Positions 26,095 through 34,404 of a stretch of 64,000 nucleotides of DNA are shown piece by piece. Both the position numbers and the translations under genes were made by a program. Position 1 is the first letter of the stretch; each line of letters begins with the position of its first letter. The notes under the pieces were generated by a model that was not told where the DNA came from, did no database searches, and saw nothing but the letters and a program-made list of their open reading frames with translations. The DNA comes from Larkinella soli. GTDB taxonomy: Bacteria; Bacteroidota; Bacteroidia; Cytophagales; Spirosomataceae. The stretch covers positions 1-64,000 of the forward strand of contig NZ_QTJY01000018.1 of NCBI RefSeq assembly GCF_003703975.1, given 5' to 3'.

Positions 26095-26907
26095 ATGCGC
26101 CTTCTGTGCGTTGCCCTGCTTCTTCTGCCGGCCTGGTTTTCCGCCCGGGCCGGCCGGGTCGATACCGTTCAGGTGGAAAGCCCGGCCATGCGCCGTGCGG
26201 TTTCCTGCGTGGTCATCTCGCCCGACCGACATTCGGCTTCCTCTACGGACCGTTTCCCGGTCGTCTACCTGCTGCACGGCTACGGCGGTAATCACCGCGA
26301 CTGGATCACGAAAGTACCCGAACTCACCACCCTCGCCGACCGCTACGGTGTGCTGATCGTTTGTCCGGACGGCCGCAACAGCTGGTATTTCGACAGCCCT
26401 CTCGACCCGGCCGTCCGCTACGAGACCTTCATGACCCGCGAACTGCCGGCTTTCGTCGACGCCCGCTACCCTACCCTGGCCGACCGCCGGCACCGGGCCA
26501 TCACCGGCCTTTCCATGGGCGGACACGGCGCCTTGTATCTGGCCCTCCGGCACCGCGACCTCTACGGACAGGCCGCCAGCCTGAGCGGGGGCGTCGATAT
26601 CCGGCCTTTTCCCAACAACTGGGAAATTAAAAAATCGCTGGGCGAACTGGCGGCCCATCCCGAAAACTGGGATCGCCATACCGTCATCAACCAGACGGAC
26701 AGCCTCCGCAACGGCGACCTGCGCCTGCTGATCGACTGCGGCATCAAGGACTTTTTCTTCGACGTCAACCGCAGCCTGCATCAGAAACTGGTGGGTCAGG
26801 GAATCGACCACGATTACGTCGAGCGGCCGGGAGCGCATACCTGGGAGTACTGGCGCAGCAACGTCGAATACCATCTGCTTTTTTTCTCCAAAGGCTTCGG
26901 GCAGTAA
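26095..26907 (+). CDS. Exported alpha/beta-hydrolase esterase (esterase D / antigen 85-like)
   Basis: A 270-residue protein with signal peptide LLCVALLLLPAWFSARAG. PVVYLLHGYGGNHRDW near 62 is the oxyanion region, GLSMGGHGAL near 143 holds the nucleophile Ser, and GAHTWEYW near 250 the catalytic His; an Asp in LLIDCGIKDFF near 212 is likely the acid. Such enzymes hydrolyse acyl or feruloyl esters. The adjacent GH2 gene suggests carbohydrate de-esterification, as inference. ATG 26095 gives a clean signal peptide. Confidence 0.88.
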   Translation: MRLLCVALLLLPAWFSARAGRVDTVQVESPAMRRAVSCVVISPDRHSASSTDRFPVVYLLHGYGGNHRDWITKVPELTTLADRYGVLIVCPDGRNSWYFDSPLDPAVRYETFMTRELPAFVDARYPTLADRRHRAITGLSMGGHGALYLALRHRDLYGQAASLSGGVDIRPFPNNWEIKKSLGELAAHPENWDRHTVINQTDSLRNGDLRLLIDCGIKDFFFDVNRSLHQKLVGQGIDHDYVERPGAHTWEYWRSNVEYHLLFFSKGFGQ

Positions 26908-26970
26908 CCGGAAACCGTGCTCTTTCGTAAGATTCCGAAACCCACACCTTTTTTCGTGGTTTATTCCGTT

Positions 26971-28884
26971 ATGCACATGAATACGGAATGGCCGGAAGGG
27001 CTGTTCCGGCTACTACCCCGTTCACCGATGCAATCGACTCAATGTAATTTTAACCTGACGGAGAGCCAGAAGAAACCCGTCATCACCGAAGCTTCCAACC
27101 CGCTGCCCCGGGCCGTTCTGCGACCAAATTCGTATATGCTCCTCGACGGCGAATGGCGTTTTGCCGTCGATCCCGACGATCACGGTCTGCTCGAACAATG
27201 GTATCTGGGTCACGACTACCAGGACGTGGCCCACTGGCCGGGTGCCGTGGAAGACCATATGCGGGCCGGCCGCGAAGACTCCGAAGCCTTCGGCTGGCAG
27301 GACAAAATCGTCGTATGGTATGAGCGCGAGTTTACGCTGCCCGCGAAAGACCCGGACTCCGGCCCGAAAGCCATGCACCAGCTCACCTTCGGCGCCTGCG
27401 GTTATGAAACCCGGGTCTGGCTCAACGGCCGACCGCTGAAAACCATCGAGGGCGATGAAACCCACGTTGGGGAATATACCTCCTTTTCGTACGAACTGGA
27501 GGAAGACTGCCTCCAGCCCGTCAACCGGCTGACCGTCCGGATTGCCGACACCATGGACGCCGAAATTCCGCGCGGCAAGCAGGAGTCGCACGTTTACAAA
27601 CGCGGAGGCATCTGGTACCAGACTTACACCGGTGCCGTCCGGAGCGTCTGGCTGGAAACGGTGGAACGGAACCGGCTGCGCTCCCGGGTGGGCGTCGTCA
27701 GCATCGTGGAGGACGAGCTGGTCCGGTTCAACCTCACCACCCGCGTCCATGACCCCGGCAGCTACACCCTCCGGCTTCAGATTTTTGAGCGCGACGGGCA
27801 CCCCGTCGAACCGGTGGCGGTATCGGATTTCCCGCTGCGGCTTGAAGCGGGTCAGAAAAACCAGCGGGTGGTGGTCGAAGTACCGAAGGCCCGTCTCTGG
27901 TCGCCCGACGATCCGCACCTGTATCGGCTGGTGGCCCAGCTGATCGACTCCGACGGTCATGCTTCCCAGATCGAAGCGCACTTCGGTCTCCGGAAAGTGG
28001 AATCCCGGGGGTGCTGCGTCTATCTGAACGGAAAGCCGATCTACCTCGACGGCATTCTGTACCAGCCGGGTACGGCCACCTACCAGGAGATGGAGCGGCA
28101 TTTTTACGCCATGCAGAAACTGGGATGCAATCTTGTCCGGGTACATATTGCCGGCGTCGATCCCCGCATCTATAACCTGGCCGACGAACTGGGGCTGCTG
28201 TTATGGGTAGAGGTGCCGAGTCCGCACAGTTCGAGCCACCGCAGCCGCGAAAACCACCGGGCCGAAATGCTCCGGATGCTGGCTCTGATCGAAACGCACC
28301 CGTCCATCGTCATCTGGAGCCTCTATAACGAGGACTGGGGGGCGCAGGACATCGCGTCCAACCCCGAAACCCGGCAGTACATCGTCGAAATGTACCACTA
28401 TATGCAGATCAACCACCCGCAGTTTCTGGTGGTCGACAATGACGGCTGGCACCATGTTTCCCTGGAAGGCCGGCTGAAGTCCGATCTGCTGACGGCTCAC
28501 CTTTATACGCCCGATCTGACTCGCTGGCGCGAACTGCTCGACGGCCTCACCAAGGGGGACATCGAAGGAGTAGCGGCCTTTCCGTTGGTGGTAGGTGACC
28601 CGTTCTTCTACCGTCGGCAGGTGCCGCTGGTCGTCAGCGAGTGGGGCGGCTTCGGTTTTGCCGATTATGGCGGGCCGACCGAGTCGGAAGACCGTTCGGA
28701 GCGGATCCGGATGTTCAAGGAAGAACTGCGCCGGCGGTCCATCGCCGGAGACGTCTACACCCAGGCCACCAACATTGAGGAGGAACGCAACGGGCTGATC
28801 GATCCGCATACCGGTGAACTGACCGTGCCGGAAGGGCTGCTCGCGTCTCCGAAAAGGCAGCCTGCCGAAACCACGACCGGTTAA
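26971..28884 (+). CDS. Glycoside hydrolase family 2 protein
   Basis: A 637-residue enzyme, cytoplasmic by appearance, with the sugar-binding jelly roll (LDGEWRFAVDPDD, WYEREFTLPA, FGACGYETRVWLNG), an immunoglobulin-like domain and a TIM barrel. The acid/base Glu lies in WSLYNEDWG near residue 454 and the nucleophile in VVSEWGGFGF near 555. It fits the beta-galactosidase/beta-glucuronidase/mannosidase group; the exact sugar is unclear. The start could be ATG 26971 or 27028, and I prefer the first because its upstream region is AT-rich. The stop overlaps the transglutaminase stop by 4 bases. Confidence 0.88.
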   Translation: MHMNTEWPEGLFRLLPRSPMQSTQCNFNLTESQKKPVITEASNPLPRAVLRPNSYMLLDGEWRFAVDPDDHGLLEQWYLGHDYQDVAHWPGAVEDHMRAGREDSEAFGWQDKIVVWYEREFTLPAKDPDSGPKAMHQLTFGACGYETRVWLNGRPLKTIEGDETHVGEYTSFSYELEEDCLQPVNRLTVRIADTMDAEIPRGKQESHVYKRGGIWYQTYTGAVRSVWLETVERNRLRSRVGVVSIVEDELVRFNLTTRVHDPGSYTLRLQIFERDGHPVEPVAVSDFPLRLEAGQKNQRVVVEVPKARLWSPDDPHLYRLVAQLIDSDGHASQIEAHFGLRKVESRGCCVYLNGKPIYLDGILYQPGTATYQEMERHFYAMQKLGCNLVRVHIAGVDPRIYNLADELGLLLWVEVPSPHSSSHRSRENHRAEMLRMLALIETHPSIVIWSLYNEDWGAQDIASNPETRQYIVEMYHYMQINHPQFLVVDNDGWHHVSLEGRLKSDLLTAHLYTPDLTRWRELLDGLTKGDIEGVAAFPLVVGDPFFYRRQVPLVVSEWGGFGFADYGGPTESEDRSERIRMFKEELRRRSIAGDVYTQATNIEEERNGLIDPHTGELTVPEGLLASPKRQPAETTTG

Positions 28885-29678
28885 ACCGGTTCGGTGACCT
28901 TCTCGGCCGACACCCACACTTTCATTCCTTTCAGCGTCATGGGGCCGTACTGCGTCGCCAGGGCTACGTCGGCGGCATCTCGACCGTAGGCCACCACGAT
29001 CCGGTTGCCCCGCGGCTGCTCCTGGGTGGCGTCGAAGGTATACCAGCGGCCGTCGACAAAAGCCTCGAACCAGGCATGCAGGTCCATCGGATCGAGCCGG
29101 TAAAGGTATCCGACCACCATGCGGGCCGGGATACTGAGGCTACGGCAAAGCGCAATGCCGAGGTGCGCGAAGTCCCGGCAGACGCCGATGCGTTTTTCGG
29201 CCGTATCGACGGCCGATGTCGTCGCATCGCTGGTACCGTACTGGTAGGTGATGTGGGTATGAATCCAGTTCCGGATCGCTTCGGCCTGGTCGTAGCCGGG
29301 TGTGAAGCCCTCCGTAATGTCGAGAGCCTGGGGTCCAAGGCGGTCCGACTGGCAGTAGCGGCTTGGCAGCAGATAATGCAGAACGTCGGGGGGCAGGTCC
29401 TGAACGGGGGTGAATGGCGCACCGGGGGCCGTATCGATGACGTCGGCGGTTTCGGCTACCACGGCGGTATGGACAGTGAACGACCCGGCCGGGGCCAGCA
29501 GCCGCTGGCAAAGATTGCCGTACAGATCGGTATACTCCACGACAGGAATGCCCGGTTTCAGAAGATATTCTTCCGACAGAACCCACTGCCCGGCACCGGA
29601 GCGGGGGCGGAGCATCAGCACGACGGGTACGGGGGCAGGAACTTCGTACTGGAGTTCGCAGCCGGCGTAAAGTTTCAT
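28881..29678 (-). CDS. Transglutaminase-like cysteine protein
   Basis: A 265-residue protein with an N-terminal beta-rich domain and a C-terminal transglutaminase core. The catalytic Cys is in RIGVCRDFAHLGIALCRSL near 168, the His in MDLHAWFEAFVDGRW near 202 and the Asp in YTFDATQ near 219. Bacterial members act as proteases or amidases more often than cross-linkers. No signal peptide is visible. It is convergent with the GH2 gene. Confidence 0.9.
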   Translation of the reverse strand: MKLYAGCELQYEVPAPVPVVLMLRPRSGAGQWVLSEEYLLKPGIPVVEYTDLYGNLCQRLLAPAGSFTVHTAVVAETADVIDTAPGAPFTPVQDLPPDVLHYLLPSRYCQSDRLGPQALDITEGFTPGYDQAEAIRNWIHTHITYQYGTSDATTSAVDTAEKRIGVCRDFAHLGIALCRSLSIPARMVVGYLYRLDPMDLHAWFEAFVDGRWYTFDATQEQPRGNRIVVAYGRDAADVALATQYGPMTLKGMKVWVSAEKVTEPV

Positions 29679-29718
29679 AATGGATAAACGGGATAGATCA
29701 ATCAGGTTTGCACAAAAC

Positions 29719-29740
29719 GAGCAGCGCGATCGCGCTGCTC
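29719..29740. repeat. Perfect 22-bp palindrome
   Basis: GAGCAGCGCGA and its exact complement TCGCGCTGCTC sit in the 126-base gap between the transglutaminase and thioredoxin-like genes. No T-run follows, so it could be a hairpin terminator or a protein-binding palindrome. Confidence 0.5.
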
Positions 29741-29804
29741 TGCTTCCTAACTCGCTTCCTTCCCGAATTGTTGCCGTATAAGACGGAAAGTCAGGCCGAT
29801 TGGG

Positions 29805-30365
29805 TTATTTCGTTGCGTATTTCTGGGCGTAGGTCGAGGTTTTGAACTGCTCGAACGGCTCCTTTTTGTAATGATCACCGCCGAAGAAGGTAATAACCTG
29901 GTGAAAAACCGGGGCCTCCATAAACCCGGCCACCGGCTGTATCACCTGGAATTTTTCGTCCAGAAACACCACCGTCGGATAGCTCAGCTGATTGCGCAGC
30001 AGGGCTGCGGCCAGCTGATGGTACCCCCGGCCGCCCTGCCCGACATACACAAATTTGTCTTTTCCCAGAACGATGTCGGCTTTCTGTTCCGCATCCAGTT
30101 TGACGGCGTAGTAATTCCTGTTGATGTAATCGGCCACGGCCGGGTTCGAAAACGTCTTGCGGTCCATCACCTTGCACCAGCCGCACCAGTCGGTGTAGAC
30201 GTCGACGACCATTTTCCGGGGAGTCTTCTGGTTGAGGGCGAAGGCTTCCTCGATGGTCAGCCATTTGATTTTGCCTTCCTCCTTCGTCGGCTGTGGCCGA
30301 AACGAAACCAGACCGCCGGTGACCACCAGAAGGAGGATAACGAGGGAAAACAGCTTATTCATCAT
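29805..30365 (-). CDS. Exported thioredoxin-fold protein (DUF255-like)
   Basis: A 186-residue protein with signal peptide LFSLVILLLVVTGGLVSF. The redox motif is VVDVYTDWCGWCKVMDRKTF near residues 54-73 (CxxC), and the cis-Pro segment is LSYPTVVFLDEKF. It resembles single-domain thioredoxin-like proteins that act in periplasmic disulfide chemistry. A possible -7 box TATCTTTC lies upstream. There is no co-directional partner closer than the polymerase gene, which begins far upstream on the same strand. Confidence 0.88.
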   Translation of the reverse strand: MMNKLFSLVILLLVVTGGLVSFRPQPTKEEGKIKWLTIEEAFALNQKTPRKMVVDVYTDWCGWCKVMDRKTFSNPAVADYINRNYYAVKLDAEQKADIVLGKDKFVYVGQGGRGYHQLAAALLRNQLSYPTVVFLDEKFQVIQPVAGFMEAPVFHQVITFFGGDHYKKEPFEQFKTSTYAQKYATK

Positions 30366-30467
30366 TGGCGCTTTTTTGAATAACGAAAGATACGCAGAAA
30401 ACCGCTGGATCCACAGCCGGATTTCCGACCTCTTATTTGGACTTCGAAAACCCGCAATAGTAACGAT

Positions 30468-31562
30468 TTAAAATGGATTCCGGTCGTCGTCCAGCTCGCG
30501 GATCGTGCCGGGGGGCGGAGCGTCGCGGTAGGTGGGGTGGCGGCCCAGTTCAGCCGCGCGGAGCAGCTTGTCGGCTCCGAAACGCGCTTTCCCTTCGTAC
30601 AAAGCCTGCCGCAGCCGGTTTTTCCGGGTGTCGTTCTCAAACTGGCTGAACGGAACCAGTTGTGCCGGCATAAACCGCTGCACGGTAACGCTCAGATACT
30701 TTAGCGGAGCGCCGAATACCGGCTCCGTATGCCCGGTTTTCTCAAATCGTTCCATCCGATCCCGAATTATCCGGTACAGTTCAAGGCCGTCCTGCCCCGG
30801 TTCAGGGAGCCGGATTTCGTCCGTATACTGTTTTTCGTCCAGATACCGGAACTGAATGACCGCCTTCCGGTAAAAGACGGCTTTCCGTACCATCCGCCGT
30901 TCGAGCGTCAGACAAAGGGTTTCCAGCAGTTCGTGCAGCAGGCCCGTCAGCCCCTGGAGTTCGGCCGGAACGGTGCGCCGGGCCTGCATGGTTCGGTCGG
31001 GGCGCGTTTCAAGGTCGATTTCTCCGCTGAAATTCAGCCGCATATGCCAGTGCCACCCGATCAGGCTCCCGCATTCGGTCTGAAGCCGTTCGGGCGAGGC
31101 CGACCGTAGATCGAGGGGCGTCCGGATGCCGTGTTGCCGCAGGCGGTCGGCCATGGCGTCATCGATGCCGGGCAGACCGGTCAGCGGCAGCGGTTTCAGC
31201 ACATCCTCGATCGTGTCGGGCGTCAGGACGATCATGGCGCCCGGCCGGCCCAGCCCGGCCGCCAGCTTGGCCAGGAAAATATTCGGCGCCAGCCCGATCG
31301 ACCCGCGAAACCGGTTTCCGGTTTTTTCGGACAGGGCTCTCTGAATCCGGAGAGCCGTCGCGTTGCCGTCCGGAAACAATACCGGGCAGGCACCCAGGTC
31401 CACGACCGCCCCCGTCGCCCCGGCGGGAAATACGTCCGGTGAAAATTCTTTCAGCATTTCGATCAGTGTCTTCTGGTCGGTTTGCCCCTCCAAACGCCCG
31501 GGAAAGCTTGGTATTTTCACATAGAGAACCGTCGGTTCCGTATTCTCCCCCAACCGCATCAT
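30468..31562 (-). CDS. ImuB-like, probably inactive Y-family DNA polymerase homologue
   Basis: A 364-residue protein with Y-family features: SIGLAPNIFLAKLAAGLGRPGAMIVL near residues 88-113 and LPLTGLPGIDDAMADRLRQHGIRTPLDL with the helix-hairpin-helix, then a little-finger-like C-terminus. The catalytic acidic sites are missing: the usual DMDxFF position reads VKIPSF and the usual SxDE reads VVDLGACPVLF, with a shortened stretch between. That is the ImuB pattern (non-catalytic mutasome subunit). It diverges from an HTH-S24 repressor gene across 117 bases, which suggests DNA-damage control. Neither ImuA nor DnaE2 is in the window. Confidence 0.72.
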   Translation of the reverse strand: MMRLGENTEPTVLYVKIPSFPGRLEGQTDQKTLIEMLKEFSPDVFPAGATGAVVDLGACPVLFPDGNATALRIQRALSEKTGNRFRGSIGLAPNIFLAKLAAGLGRPGAMIVLTPDTIEDVLKPLPLTGLPGIDDAMADRLRQHGIRTPLDLRSASPERLQTECGSLIGWHWHMRLNFSGEIDLETRPDRTMQARRTVPAELQGLTGLLHELLETLCLTLERRMVRKAVFYRKAVIQFRYLDEKQYTDEIRLPEPGQDGLELYRIIRDRMERFEKTGHTEPVFGAPLKYLSVTVQRFMPAQLVPFSQFENDTRKNRLRQALYEGKARFGADKLLRAAELGRHPTYRDAPPPGTIRELDDDRNPF

Positions 31563-31626
31563 AAAAATTCTGGAATCGGTGTGATATAATTCTGGCAGGC
31601 TGTTACCAATCTGACGGAATTTTTAG

Positions 31627-31634
31627 TAAATTTG
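31627..31634 (+). promoter_or_regulatory. -7 promoter box of the S24 regulator
   Basis: TAAATTTG matches TAnnTTTG, with a TTA about 21 bases upstream instead of TTG. ATG follows 45 bases later. AATTCTGG occurs twice in 31563-31600 and could be part of an operator shared with the divergent polymerase gene. Confidence 0.5.
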
Positions 31635-31679
31635 ATCACAATATATTTTACTTATATTATAAAAGCCAATAGCTGTATT

Positions 31680-32396
31680 ATGTTTAACGAACCGGGAAAA
31701 ACTATTGAAGAAGGTTTGGAGCCGATTCAGGAACGGCTGCGGCAGGTATTTGATGCCCTGGAGATTAGTATTTATCAGGCAGCCAAGGATTTGGGTGAGA
31801 ACTCATCCAAATTTTATAATATCCTGAACGGACGGGCCAAACCCTCTTACGATACGATTATGCGCCTGCTGGAGCAGTATCCGCAGGTGCGTGCCGATTT
31901 TCTGCTCCGGGGCCAGCGGCCGGTGCTCGACGAACCCGAACCCAACGGAAAGGTCATCGAGCTTCAGGTGCGGTATACGGATCTGCCCTTCGTTCCGACC
32001 CGCTTCTATGCCAGCTTTATCGAAACCTACATCGAAGGGCTGAGCATGGACCAGCTGGAAATCTACCGGGTTCCGGTCGATGTGGTCGGGAACCATAAGA
32101 ATGTAGTGGTGATCGAGGTAGCCGGCAACAGCATGAGCCCCCAACTGGCCAACGGAGCCAAGGTGCTGGCCGTACTCGTCGACCCCAGTAACTGGGAGTA
32201 TCAGTCCGGGGGTATTTATGCGGTGATCTATCGCGACTTTTTTGTCGTGAAGCGCATCAAGGACAACGAACTGCTGACGAAGCAGCGGCTGACGCTGCAC
32301 TCCGACAATCCGAACGGCGGCACGGTTACCATTCCGCTCAAGGACATTCGCGGCATCTGGAAGGTCGTTCGCGTGATCGACTCTCCGGTGGAGTAA
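31680..32396 (+). CDS. HTH (XRE-like) plus S24 peptidase-domain regulator
   Basis: A 238-residue LexA/CI-like protein. The N-terminal HTH about residues 15-60 reads IQERLRQVFDALEISIYQAAKDLGENSSKFYNILNGRAKPSYDTI. The C-terminal S24 domain has IEVAGNSMSPQLANGAKV with the nucleophile Ser near 151 and FFVVKRIKD with the Lys near 191, so self-cleavage is plausible. It probably represses itself and the divergent ImuB-like gene and is relieved by DNA damage; this is inference from arrangement. The start ATG at 31680 is used because the upstream TTG lies within the promoter. A terminator follows. Confidence 0.88.
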   Translation: MFNEPGKTIEEGLEPIQERLRQVFDALEISIYQAAKDLGENSSKFYNILNGRAKPSYDTIMRLLEQYPQVRADFLLRGQRPVLDEPEPNGKVIELQVRYTDLPFVPTRFYASFIETYIEGLSMDQLEIYRVPVDVVGNHKNVVVIEVAGNSMSPQLANGAKVLAVLVDPSNWEYQSGGIYAVIYRDFFVVKRIKDNELLTKQRLTLHSDNPNGGTVTIPLKDIRGIWKVVRVIDSPVE

Positions 32397-32471
32397 GCCG
32401 GGATTTTTTACCTGATTCCCTAACCCCTGCCTTCTGCTTAAGATCAATCGAATTGAAACTGGTATTGAACG

Positions 32472-32507
32472 AAACCAGTCAGGTTTTAAAACCTGACTGG
32501 TTTTTTG
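32472..32507 (+). terminator. Rho-independent terminator
   Basis: AACCAGTCAGGTTTT and AAAACCTGACTGGTT form a perfect 15-bp stem followed by a T-run, 76 bases past the S24 regulator stop. Confidence 0.9.
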
Positions 32508-32581
32508 TTTTAAATCAACGGGATAGGAAACCTGAATCAGCCGGCAGATCGAGAGTCGGGGCGACTCGGAGGCCACCTGCT

Positions 32582-32879
32582 GAGAGGTGGTTTGGGGAAG
32601 CGGTTTATCATCCCGACGCAGGAGAGACCCTGTGTTCTGTTGACTAATCATTGTGACCGACGAAGCCCAAAATCTCTACTGCGTCGGGATGACAAACCGT
32701 GCCCAGCCTGACCACCCCCCAGCCCCCTCCTTGCTAAGGAGGGGGTGGCTCCGCAGGATTTGAATCTGGCAGCGCTCTCCCCCTCCTTAGCAAGGAGGGG
32801 GCTGGGGGGTGGTCGGATGGCCCTTGTTCCCCAGGAGGACCATCCGGCCTGGAAGCAAAAACCTTTCCCAAACCACTCG
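32582..32879. repeat. Composite nested repeat abutting the RAYT gene
   Basis: Outer arms GAGAGGTGGTTTGGGGAAGC (left, 32582) and its imperfect complement ending CCCAAACCACTC (32878) enclose a GTCATCCCGA inverted repeat (32608-32626 and 32673-32693) and a REP pair (32710-32748 and 32776-32814). The unit stops directly before the RAYT stop codon at 32880. The same module order, more decayed, is seen at 18973-19170. 32397-32879 holds only this and the terminator. Confidence 0.78.
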
Positions 32880-33497
32880 CTATATGGTTACGGGCGGGGG
32901 CTGGCTATGGAAGCTGAGGAAGGCATCCCGGCCCCCGAACCACTCCAGCAACTCGTCACGACACAGGTAGGTGGGCTGATCCGAACTCAATACGGGCCAG
33001 GAGGAGTGGGGCCATTGCGAAGCGGTTCCGCAAAGGCCCTGCGCGACGGGCTGAAGATGCATGTCCCGAATCAGGCTCCGGCGGCAGGCTTTGGCGTCTA
33101 TTTCCTTCCTTTTGAAATAATCGGTGAACAGGGAGCCCTGCCGTCCGTAGCGCCGGTTATAGGCCTTTGCATATGAATTGAACAGGTTCGCAAACCGACG
33201 GCTCAGCTGAACGTTCAGGACATCGTCGACTTCCCAGGGGCGCAGGGAACCGTCTTTGATTCCGAACTGGCGGAAAAGGTCGGCGGTTGGCCGGATGCGG
33301 ACGAAAAAATGGAACTGATACGGCATCAGGCAATAGGCAAACGTATCGGTAACCGGCCGACAGAATTCCTCATACTTCCTGAGAAAGAAGATGTAATTGT
33401 CCGTTTCCCGGAATAACGGTTCCTCGCTGTTATGAAAATTGAAAATGTGATAATAGTGTCCGGGAAGCAGGGGAAGGCGTAAGGCATACATGGGCAT
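32880..33497 (-). CDS. REP-associated tyrosine transposase (RAYT / Y1_Tnp family)
   Basis: A 205-residue IS200-like transposase relative. PGHYYHIFNFHNSEEPLF near residue 12 is the family's first strand. CLMPYQFHFFVRI near 57 is the site of the HUH motif, here QFH, so the first His is replaced by Gln. FNSYAKAYNRRYGRQGSLFTDYFKRKEID near 105-133 contains the helix with candidate catalytic Tyr residues and the RxGSLF motif. RAYTs are single-copy domesticated transposases linked to REP palindromes, and the adjacent composite repeat fits. An in-frame ATG at 33491 is an alternative start. Confidence 0.85.
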   Translation of the reverse strand: MPMYALRLPLLPGHYYHIFNFHNSEEPLFRETDNYIFFLRKYEEFCRPVTDTFAYCLMPYQFHFFVRIRPTADLFRQFGIKDGSLRPWEVDDVLNVQLSRRFANLFNSYAKAYNRRYGRQGSLFTDYFKRKEIDAKACRRSLIRDMHLQPVAQGLCGTASQWPHSSWPVLSSDQPTYLCRDELLEWFGGRDAFLSFHSQPPPVTI

Positions 33498-33555
33498 CCG
33501 GCTTTTTTTTATTTAGACGAGCCGATGCCGGAAAAGGAACGGCCGAATACGAAAA

Positions 33556-33589
33556 AACCTGCGGAGTCCGGGGACGGACTCCGCAGGTT
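33556..33589 (-). terminator. Terminator of the receptor/GLPGLI operon
   Basis: AACCTGCGGAGTCC and GGACTCCGCAGGTT form a perfect 14-bp stem. On the minus strand six T follow, 48 bases past the GLPGLI stop. Confidence 0.85.
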
Positions 33590-33636
33590 CCACAAAATCA
33601 ACTCCCCAACTCTTAAACCCCCAAACTCCTTAACGC

Positions 33637-34383
33637 TCAATACCGGATCGTCCAGTACGGGTTCTCCTGAGCCTTGATGGCGGTTTTGATATGGTCGGTT
33701 AGCAGTTTGTCGTACTCGGCGGCTTTGATCTTTTTGCCTTTTATCTTTTTAACGGCCGCCAGTTCCTTCGACACATCCTTCAGTTCCACCTGGGTGGCCG
33801 TCACGACCACGTCGCCGTCGTTGATGTCCAGTTCGAGGATCAGGCCGGGCAGGCCGTAATACATCTCGGGGCCGGCCGAAACCGGAATGTCCTGCGCAAA
33901 CCAGGCGGTGATCTTCTGGCTCTTGATCGGGTCGTCGGTTTCGGCTTTCATGCAGACGTGGCCGGCGATGTCCTTCAACTGGTTCAGAATCTTCCACTTC
34001 GGCTCGGCCAGCGAATCCTCGACGATGAAGGTCTTGCCGAGCATTTCGATGATTTCCGTGCGGGTGCCCTGTTTGAAGTCCCGGCGGATGACGTAGTCGC
34101 TGTTCCGCCAGCTCCAGCGGCCGTCTTCGCTCCGGGTGTAGTCGCTTTCATACGAATACAGGCTCTGGTCGGCGTTGAAGTAAAGCTTCATGATGCTTTT
34201 GGAGCCGGTGTAGTTCTTGTAGGTCGATTTGATGCGTTCCTTCTGGTCGAGACTCAGATAGGGCAGACGGGACGCGATTTTGATCCAGTCCTGGCTGTAT
34301 TCGTAGGTCACCACGCCCCGCAGTTCCTGGGCCCGGGCCTGAATGCCGGCGAAAATCAGAAGAAAGAACAAAAGCTTTTTCAT
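33637..34383 (-). CDS. GLPGLI family protein
   Basis: A 248-residue exported protein with signal peptide LLFFLLIFAGIQARAQ. AWFAQDIPVSAGPEMYYGLPGLILELDINDG near residues 160-190 contains the family's name motif GLPGLI. These proteins are found only in Bacteroidota, usually next to a large outer-membrane barrel, and their molecular role is unknown. It begins 21 bases after the barrel gene on the same strand, so they are one operon. Confidence 0.92.
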   Translation of the reverse strand: MKKLLFFLLIFAGIQARAQELRGVVTYEYSQDWIKIASRLPYLSLDQKERIKSTYKNYTGSKSIMKLYFNADQSLYSYESDYTRSEDGRWSWRNSDYVIRRDFKQGTRTEIIEMLGKTFIVEDSLAEPKWKILNQLKDIAGHVCMKAETDDPIKSQKITAWFAQDIPVSAGPEMYYGLPGLILELDINDGDVVVTATQVELKDVSKELAAVKKIKGKKIKAAEYDKLLTDHIKTAIKAQENPYWTIRY

Positions 34384-34404
34384 GCCTGAATTAAGAAGTT
34401 AAAT

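Noticed and set aside
32745-33176. A plus-strand frame of 143 codons overlapping the RAYT.
   Set aside because: It starts inside a REP and is antisense to a recognisable transposase.
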